64,000 bases of DNA from NCBI RefSeq assembly GCF_041224545.1, contig NZ_JBGFGP010000145.1:17877-81876 (forward strand), given 5' to 3'. The notes below the pieces were generated by a model. The model was not told where the DNA came from and searched no databases. It saw nothing but the letters and a program-made list of their open reading frames with translations. The DNA comes from Sedimentitalea sp041224545 (GTDB lineage: Bacteria > Pseudomonadota > Alphaproteobacteria > Rhodobacterales > Rhodobacteraceae). Shown one piece after another: positions 58,474 through 64,000 of the stretch. The position numbers were made by a program, and so were the translations under genes. Each line of letters begins with the position of its first letter. Within the stretch, counting starts at the first letter, position 1.

Positions 58474-60009
58474 CTATTCAAAGGCTGCGTGCTTGTATTG
58501 CATTGTGCCGTCGGGCATCTGGAACACACCGGTCAGACCCTCTTTGCGACCAGCCATCTTGTTTTCGATCGCCAACCAGACGACCGGGGCGTCTTCCCAA
58601 ATCTGTTTTTGCGCGACGGCATATGCCTCACGACGCTTTTCCGGATCGGCAGTATTCAAGGCGTCCTCGATTGCTTGGTCCACGACTTCGTTTGAATAGA
58701 ACGCCATGTTGTAGATCTTGGGGATCCAACCTTCGGTCGCGTAGACCGGGCGCAGGTGCCAGTCGGCATCCCCGGTCGACGGCGACCAGCCTCCGATCAG
58801 CATGTCGAATTCCGAAGTGTCTGGATCCATGGAGGAAAACACCTTTTCCGATCGCGTTGCGCCTTCCATCGGTACGATCGTCGCGTTCACATTGATCTGG
58901 GAAAGCTGCTGCTTGAGGAATTGCAGTACGCGCACCCCGGTCGAGCTGTTGGTTCCCCAGATCTGTATATCAAACCCATCCTCGTAACCGGCCTCTTTCA
59001 TGAGACGGCGGGCCTCTTCGAGGTCGTTGGACAAGGCTGGCTCCTGCGTTTCATGGAACCTGGTGTCGGGTGCGATCGGAGAATCCGGAACAACGCCATG
59101 TCCTGAATACACGACCTGTACGAACGCTTCCTGGTTAATGGCGAGATTGAAGGCTCGACGCACGCGCACGTCCTTGAAGTGTTCCTTGAGCATGTTCATG
59201 GACGCGGTCCAGACCGTGATACCGGGAACTTCCAGAACCTCGTATCCGTCCTTCTCTGCCACCCGCTCCGAGAGTTCGGCGGGCAGTATGTGCACAAATT
59301 GAACCTCATCCGACAATAGCATCGAAACGCGGGTTGCGCTTTCTGTGACCGGATAGAAGGTTACGCTGTCCACCTTGGGATATTCTGCATCCCAGTAGTC
59401 GTCGAACCGCTCCACGACCAGCCGTTCACCGGGGATCCACTCCTTGAACTTGAAAGGGCCGGTACCGATTGGATTTTTTTCGACATCCTTGCCAAACTCT
59501 TCCAACGCCTTGGGGCTGTGAATGACCACAGACGGGTGCGCGACGGTATTGATCATCGCTCCGAACGGCTCTTTCAGGTGCAATACAACCGTATAGTCAC
59601 CCTCCGTTTCGACCCGATCCACAACCTTGAACAGACTATTCTTGGCCAAGTTCTGTGATTGGTCCGCGAGCCGGTCGAAATTGGCCTTGACCGCTGCTGC
59701 GTTGAAATCAGTACCGTCATGGAACTTCACGCCTTCGCGCAGCGTGAAGGTAAAGGTCTTCGCGTCGTCGCTACCTTCCCAGGCGGTTGCAAGTTGCGGC
59801 ACCAATTTCATATTCTGATCGAAACCGATCAGGCGCTCAAGAACTCCGTTCACCGCAGAATAATCCACATTGTAATTGGTGTTGTGTGGATCCATGCGCT
59901 GAAAGATCTGATTCATCCCAATGGCCACATCCTGGGCGATCGCCGGCGCGGCAAGAAGTGTTCCGGCTGCCAGTGCCGCCGCCCCTGTCATCCTTCTGAA
60001 AAAGCTCAT
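58474..60009 (-). CDS. ABC transporter substrate-binding protein (dipeptide/glutathione type)
   Basis: 511 residues from ATG 60009 (AAAGGGAGAAAG upstream). Signal peptide MSFFRRMTGAAALAAGTLLAAPAIAQ. SBP_bac_5 plan: IFQRMDPHNTNYNVDYSAVNGVLERLIGFD, VKFHDGTDFNAAAVKANFDRLADQSQN, NPIGTGPFKFKEWIPGERLVVERFDDYW, VRRAFNLAINQEAFVQVVY. The QIFQRMDPHNTN...V opening is like GsiB (glutathione) binding proteins. Periplasmic capture protein of the operon. Confidence 0.9.
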   Translation of the reverse strand: MSFFRRMTGAAALAAGTLLAAPAIAQDVAIGMNQIFQRMDPHNTNYNVDYSAVNGVLERLIGFDQNMKLVPQLATAWEGSDDAKTFTFTLREGVKFHDGTDFNAAAVKANFDRLADQSQNLAKNSLFKVVDRVETEGDYTVVLHLKEPFGAMINTVAHPSVVIHSPKALEEFGKDVEKNPIGTGPFKFKEWIPGERLVVERFDDYWDAEYPKVDSVTFYPVTESATRVSMLLSDEVQFVHILPAELSERVAEKDGYEVLEVPGITVWTASMNMLKEHFKDVRVRRAFNLAINQEAFVQVVYSGHGVVPDSPIAPDTRFHETQEPALSNDLEEARRLMKEAGYEDGFDIQIWGTNSSTGVRVLQFLKQQLSQINVNATIVPMEGATRSEKVFSSMDPDTSEFDMLIGGWSPSTGDADWHLRPVYATEGWIPKIYNMAFYSNEVVDQAIEDALNTADPEKRREAYAVAQKQIWEDAPVVWLAIENKMAGRKEGLTGVFQMPDGTMQYKHAAFE

Positions 60010-60043
60010 TATTTCTTTCTCCCTTTGGTTGGAAATCGTCGGA

Positions 60044-61888
60044 TTAGATTGCCACTTCCGCGTCGCGCGCCTTGGCCACGAAATGACCCAGAGCAATCTC
60101 CTTCATTTCATTGAGCGCGGGGGGCTGACCGATCGGACGTACCGGGCTGGGTACTTCGCCAGTGATCAGTGGACGCTTGCGGTGGCGCATTTCGGGATCG
60201 GGCACTGGCGCTGCTGCCATCAGGCGGCGCGTGTAGGAGTGACGTGGATCCTCGAAGATATCTTGACGCGTCCCGATTTCGACGATCTGACCCAGATACA
60301 TTACCGCAACCCGGTGGCTGATCCGTTCAACTACGGCCATGTCGTGGCTAATGAACAAGTAGGCCAGACCGAAGCGATCCTGAAGATCCATCAGCAGGTT
60401 TATTACCTGGGCCTGCACCGATACGTCCAACGCCGAAACAGCCTCGTCCGCGATGATCAACTTTGGATCGGTGGCAAGCGCGCGCGCGATGGCGATACGT
60501 TGTCGTTGGCCACCCGAAAAAGCGTGGGGATAGCGGTGCGCATGATCGGCGCTCAGGCCTACTTGTTCGAGAAGCCATACCGCCTTGTCAAAGGCATTCT
60601 TCTTGTTGTCCAGCCCGTGCAGCAGGATTGGCTCGGCGATAGAGTAGCCTACTGTCAGACGGGGATTCAGTGACGCATAAGGGTCTTGGAACACGAACTG
60701 CACCTCACGGCGTAGCTTCTGCAGTTCGGACCTAGAAAGGCTCGTCAGGTCTTCGCCGTTAAAACGTAGTCGTTCGGATTCCGACTCGACCAATTTCAGG
60801 ATAGATCGGCCCGTCGTGGATTTCCCGCATCCGGATTCCCCAACAAGTCCAAGTGTTTCACCCGGCCAGATGTCGAGGTCCAGATGCTCCACTGCATGAA
60901 CGCGTTTCTGTACCCGCCCCAACAGACCACCAGTAATGTCAAATCTCGTCGTCAGCCCGCGCACCGACAAGAGAGGGTCGGCGTCATAGTTGATGGCGCG
61001 GGCCGACACTGGACGCGGCGATTCTTCAACAGATCCGGGCATTTCAAATGGAAGGGGTGTCTCAATCCCCTTCATAGCGCCGAGACGGGGCACAGCCTTG
61101 AGAAGTGCTTGTGTGTAGGAATGTTGAGGTGCGGCAAAGATTTCCTCGACCGCGCCTTCCTCGACCTTCTCGCCGCGATACATGACGACGACGCGATCCG
61201 CGACCTCGGCTACCACGCCCATGTCGTGGGTGATGAACAAAACCGCCATGCCTTCTTCATCCTGCAGATCACGGATCAGGCGCAGGATCTGGGCCTGGAT
61301 CGTGACGTCGAGCGCCGTGGTCGGTTCGTCCGCGATCAGAAGCTGTGGCTTGCATGAGAGCGCCATGGCGATCATGACACGCTGGCGCATTCCTCCGGAG
61401 AGTTGATGAGGGTGGCGCTTCATCACCTGGCGCGCGTCGGGAATACGGACCTTTTCCAGAGTCTCAAGTGCGATCTTGGCAGCGTTGTTGCGAGATGTAT
61501 TCTGGTGAGCCACAACTGCTTCGATGATCTGGTCCCCGATAGTGAATACCGGATTGAGCGAGGTCATCGGTTCCTGGAATATCATCGCAATATCGTCACC
61601 GCGCATCTTGCGCGCTTCCTCGGCGTCCAGCCCAACGACATCGATTTCCCGTCCGTCGCGCTTGCGAAATGAGATCCTGCCACTCTCAATCCGGCCTCCG
61701 CCAAATTCGACGAGTCTCATCACCGCCAGGGAAGTAACGGATTTTCCGGATCCGGATTCTCCGACGATAGCGACGGTCTCACCGGGGTCGACGTGCAGGG
61801 ACAGATCCTTCACCGCACGCGTCCTGTTGTCGCCCTGGCCGAATTCCACGTTCAGCCCTTCGACTTCCAATAGCTTGCCTGTGTTCAT
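60044..61888 (-). CDS. Fused dual ABC ATPase (GsiA-like)
   Basis: 614 residues from ATG 61888 (GGGGAGACGCA upstream). Two complete ATPase domains in one chain: first AIVGESGSGKSVTSLAVM, QLSGGMRQRVMIAMAL, LLIADEPTTALDVT; second GLVGESGCGKSTTGRSIL, AFSGGQRQRIAIARAL, LIIADEAVSALDVS. The second Walker B has DEA instead of DEP, a common variant. GsiA of the glutathione importer has this layout, replacing separate DppD and DppF. First gene of the minus-strand operon, divergent from the LysR gene. Confidence 0.9.
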   Translation of the reverse strand: MNTGKLLEVEGLNVEFGQGDNRTRAVKDLSLHVDPGETVAIVGESGSGKSVTSLAVMRLVEFGGGRIESGRISFRKRDGREIDVVGLDAEEARKMRGDDIAMIFQEPMTSLNPVFTIGDQIIEAVVAHQNTSRNNAAKIALETLEKVRIPDARQVMKRHPHQLSGGMRQRVMIAMALSCKPQLLIADEPTTALDVTIQAQILRLIRDLQDEEGMAVLFITHDMGVVAEVADRVVVMYRGEKVEEGAVEEIFAAPQHSYTQALLKAVPRLGAMKGIETPLPFEMPGSVEESPRPVSARAINYDADPLLSVRGLTTRFDITGGLLGRVQKRVHAVEHLDLDIWPGETLGLVGESGCGKSTTGRSILKLVESESERLRFNGEDLTSLSRSELQKLRREVQFVFQDPYASLNPRLTVGYSIAEPILLHGLDNKKNAFDKAVWLLEQVGLSADHAHRYPHAFSGGQRQRIAIARALATDPKLIIADEAVSALDVSVQAQVINLLMDLQDRFGLAYLFISHDMAVVERISHRVAVMYLGQIVEIGTRQDIFEDPRHSYTRRLMAAAPVPDPEMRHRKRPLITGEVPSPVRPIGQPPALNEMKEIALGHFVAKARDAEVAI

Positions 61889-61991
61889 TGCGTCTCCCCG
61901 GCTGGTACGCCGCCCTACCGGGCGCACCGCCCGGGATTTTTGTCATCAAACCGAAACAATGGCGGATTTTCTAAGGCAAATTTGGCATGGG

Positions 61992-62010
61992 TTATGCAAA
62001 GAAAGCATAA
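61992..62010. promoter_or_regulatory. LysR-type operator between the ATPase and LysR genes
   Basis: TTATGC-AAAGAAA-GCATAA, perfect 6-bp arms with a T-N11-A core, in the 165-base divergent gap. Expected position for autoregulation and activation of the operon. Confidence 0.6.
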
Positions 62011-62053
62011 TTATTGTGTTGCCGTTTGCCGTCCGAGCATCAAATCTAGAGAT

Positions 62054-62971
62054 ATGGACATGAAATGGCTGGAAGATTTCCTGACGCTGGCCCAGACGAG
62101 AAACTTCTCTCAGGCATCGTCGGATCGTAATATTACGCAACCTGCGTTCAGCCGGCGAATACGCGCGTTGGAGACTTGGCTCGGGGTGTCACTGTTTGAC
62201 AGGCGGTCATACCCCGTCACATTGACTGCCGAGGGCCGCGTTTTTCGCGATAGCGCAGAATCGATTCTCGCCACGCTTTATGCAAACCGCACACAGCTGC
62301 AGGAGACCCAGATCGTGCATCGACCCGATCTGCGGATTGCGGCAGCCACGACGCTGAACCTGAACTTCATTCCGAATTGGCTGCGCCGGCTGGAACCGCA
62401 AACAGGGCATCTTACGACGCATATCTTTACGCAAAATTTCCACGACATGGCGCAAAACCTGGCCGAAGGTGAGATCGACCTCGTCCTGCAATACAGTCAT
62501 TCGCAGGTGCCGCTCTTTGTGGAGGCGTCCAAGTTCATGACTCATGTGCTGACCTGCGAGCCAATGGTGCTGGTGTCGGCTTCGGCCCGAAACGGAGAAC
62601 CTCTGCACGACCCGACACGCGCCGGAAACCGAGGCGGTGTTTTTCCGTATATGGGCTATTCGCGAGATGGCTATTTTGCCGAAGTCGAACGTATCCTGTT
62701 CGCGCGTCACGCCGAGAATGGACTTGTCATGCAGCGCCTCGGCGAGAGTCCGATCTCCGAAGTCCTGAAGCGAATGGCGATTTCTTATGGTGCACTGACG
62801 CTCCTTCCCGAGAGCTGCGCGCGAGAGGCGGTGAATAGTGGTGAACTGGTTGTCGTGGGTGACGAGGATTGGCAGATCCCGCTGGAGGTGCGCCTATATC
62901 GTGCACGCGGCTCACAACGGCCCGCAGTCAAGCGGGTCTGGGATGCAATCCAGAACAGCAATAACCAATAA
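62054..62971 (+). CDS. LysR-family transcriptional regulator
   Basis: 305 residues from ATG 62054 (another ATG six bases on). HTH: KWLEDFLTLAQTRNFSQASSDRNITQPAFSRRIRALETWLGVSLFDRRSYPVTLTAEG in the standard order. The effector domain begins DLRIAAATTLNLNFIPNWLRRL. The WLEDFLxLAxTxNFSxAAxxRxxTQPAFSRRIRALExWLG form is that of a subgroup often beside amino-acid and hypothiocyanite (HypT) genes. It probably controls the divergent peptide operon and the dppA-type gene after it. Confidence 0.9.
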   Translation: MDMKWLEDFLTLAQTRNFSQASSDRNITQPAFSRRIRALETWLGVSLFDRRSYPVTLTAEGRVFRDSAESILATLYANRTQLQETQIVHRPDLRIAAATTLNLNFIPNWLRRLEPQTGHLTTHIFTQNFHDMAQNLAEGEIDLVLQYSHSQVPLFVEASKFMTHVLTCEPMVLVSASARNGEPLHDPTRAGNRGGVFPYMGYSRDGYFAEVERILFARHAENGLVMQRLGESPISEVLKRMAISYGALTLLPESCAREAVNSGELVVVGDEDWQIPLEVRLYRARGSQRPAVKRVWDAIQNSNNQ

Positions 62972-62994
62972 TTACACATTGAAGAGGATTGAAC

Positions 62995-63819
62995 GTGAAG
63001 ATCTTTATCTCCGTTGATATCGAAGGCGCGGCCGGGGTTTGCGAACCTTTGCAGGGCCAGCGCGGGAACCCGGAGTACGAAACGGCTCGCCGCCTGATGA
63101 CCGAGGAAGCCAACGCCGCGATCCGCGGAGCGTTTGACGCCGGCGCGACCGAGGTTACCGTTGCGGATTCACACGGCCCCATGCGAAATATGATTGTCGA
63201 AGATCTCGACCCCCGCGCTCGCGTAGTGTCGGGCAAACCTCGCCGCCTATCAATGGCTCAGGGCGTGCGCAAGGATCATGATGGCATCGTCCTGATTGGC
63301 TATCATGCAGCGGCGGGCGAAAAGGGAATTCTGGCGCATACAATTAGCGGTCTGGCGTTCGCGCGCATCGAAATCAACGGAATCGTGGCTGGCGAACCTA
63401 CTATATTCGCCGGTTATGCCGCCGAAATCGGTGTTCCGCTTCTGGCGGCAAGTGGTGATGACAGGTTATGTGCCGAAATTTCCGAACAGTTCCCAGCAGC
63501 ACATCGAATACAGACGAAAATTGCCCTTGGCGCACAAGCCAGCGAAAGCCTGTCTCCTTCGCAAGCCCGCGAGCTCATTACAACAGGTGTGCGCGATGCG
63601 GTACGACAAGCTCATACTCAACAACCACGCCTCCCCAGCGAACCGCCATTGGAGGTCAGGGTCGAATTCATGAAGCAGGTTCATGCAGACGCGGTATCAC
63701 TGTTGCCAGACATTGAACGTATTGATGCGCGCTCGGTCTCTTTCTCCTCTGCAACATACGAACAGGCGATCGGCTCGCTCTCTGTTTTTGCACTTGTGGC
63801 TCAGGCCCTGACACCGTGA
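62995..63819 (+). CDS. dppA: D-aminopeptidase DppA (M55 zinc peptidase)
   Basis: 274 residues from GTG 62995 (AGAGGATTGAAC upstream); a TTG at 62989 is an alternative. With the GTG start, the metal ligands fall at Asp8 and Glu10 (ISVDIEGAAG), His60 (VADSHGP) and His104 (GYHAAAG), the same numbers as in Bacillus subtilis DppA, with His115 (LAHT) and Glu134 near the remaining active-site positions; this supports the start. DppA removes N-terminal D-amino acids from D-Ala-type peptides. It lies 23 bases after the LysR gene, in the same direction. Confidence 0.9.
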   Translation: MKIFISVDIEGAAGVCEPLQGQRGNPEYETARRLMTEEANAAIRGAFDAGATEVTVADSHGPMRNMIVEDLDPRARVVSGKPRRLSMAQGVRKDHDGIVLIGYHAAAGEKGILAHTISGLAFARIEINGIVAGEPTIFAGYAAEIGVPLLAASGDDRLCAEISEQFPAAHRIQTKIALGAQASESLSPSQARELITTGVRDAVRQAHTQQPRLPSEPPLEVRVEFMKQVHADAVSLLPDIERIDARSVSFSSATYEQAIGSLSVFALVAQALTP

Positions 63820-63831
63820 ACCACACCGGAT

Positions 63832-63850
63832 GGCACTGTAAATTTAATGC
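63832..63850. repeat. Left terminal repeat of an IS6-family element
   Basis: GGCACTGTAAATTTAATGC, 31 bases before a transposase start. Matches the inverted copy at 54471-54489. Confidence 0.7.
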
Positions 63851-63880
63851 CGTCGGTGTCGCGATATGCCACTTGAGGGC

Positions 63881-64000
63881 ATGACCAAACCTGACCTTTA
63901 CCGCCGCCACCGGTTTCCGCCCAATGTCATCGCCTATGCAGTCTGGCTGTATTTCCGCTTTCCTCTGAGCCTTCGGATGGTAGAAGATCTTCTCGCCGAG
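63881..64000 (+). CDS. IS6-family transposase, 5' part only
   Basis: Starts at ATG 63881 and runs off the window after 40 codons: YRRHRFPPNVIAYAVWLYFR, then FPLSLRMVEDLLAE, the N-terminal HTH of IS6 transposases. It differs from the complete copy at 53389 (for example RRHRFPPNVI against KGYRFPREVV), so it is a different IS6-family member, apparently the same as the truncated copy ending at 54489. Confidence 0.85.
   Translation, partial: MTKPDLYRRHRFPPNVIAYAVWLYFRFPLSLRMVEDLLAE

Noticed and set aside
1..64000. tRNA, rRNA or CRISPR features
   Set aside because: No cloverleaf-like gene, ribosomal sequence or regularly spaced repeat array was recognised on reading; a covariance-model scan was not possible here.

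Overview
The window looks like part of a large plasmid or chromid of a high-GC alphaproteobacterium, most likely a member of the Rhodobacterales (Roseobacter group). Three things suggest this. A Rep_3/RepB-type initiator gene lies beside parA and parB at 39.5-43.3 kb. The left 18 kb carries a backbone set often seen on such replicons: a second large ParB-like protein, a strawberry-notch-like helicase/methyltransferase, and DUF736, DUF2493, RadC, ArdC and DUF3768 proteins. Codon use is strongly GC-biased. No rRNA, tRNA or CRISPR array was recognised. All family assignments come from reading motifs; no database search was run.

Layout. 1-0.5 kb: 5' end of a tyrosine recombinase gene. 0.6-18.1 kb: plasmid backbone block, mostly on the minus strand, with an IS110-superfamily element inserted precisely into a DUF3768 gene. 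18.4-27.2 kb: a hexarate (galactarate/talarate-type) catabolic cluster with a TctCBA transporter, an enolase-superfamily dehydratase, RraA, two small proteins, a ketoglutarate-semialdehyde-type dehydrogenase and a divergent LysR regulator. 28-36 kb: a defence/toxin-antitoxin island with a Fic module, a Gabija-like GajA/GajB pair, a GNAT/RHH module, and a locus pairing an E2 (ubiquitin-conjugating)-like protein with an XRE-IrrE-like protein. 36-39.3 kb: ScpB/DUF1403 pair, an IS3 remnant and a frameshifted GntR regulator. 39.5-43.4 kb: the replicon, with 22-bp iterons, an AT-rich stretch and two matching palindromes that may be parS sites. 43.4-53.0 kb: a TetR regulator followed by a tightly coupled eight-gene operon (peptide-type ABC transporter, class III aminotransferase, split transketolase). 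53.0-54.5 kb: nested wreckage (dead MazE-type antitoxin, IS630 scrap, full IS6-family element, right end of a second IS6-family element). 54.5-63.8 kb: a peptide uptake and hydrolysis cluster (GsiA-like ATPase, binding protein, two permeases, DmpA-like and isoaspartyl peptidases, LysR, DppA). 63.8-64 kb: start of another IS6-family element.

How it fits together. The replicon and backbone maintain and spread the molecule. The three catabolic blocks are cargo for scavenging sugar acids, an unidentified amino/keto substrate, and unusual (isoaspartyl, beta- or D-) peptides. The last block is bounded by related IS6-family ends whose bodies lie outside it, as in a composite transposon. The most unusual signals are: (1) the IS110-type element, whose 3' non-coding end contains a 10-nt segment identical to the flank of its own insertion site and could encode a bridge/seek RNA; (2) the E2-like plus IrrE-like locus inside the defence island; (3) the aminotransferase/split-transketolase/ABC operon.
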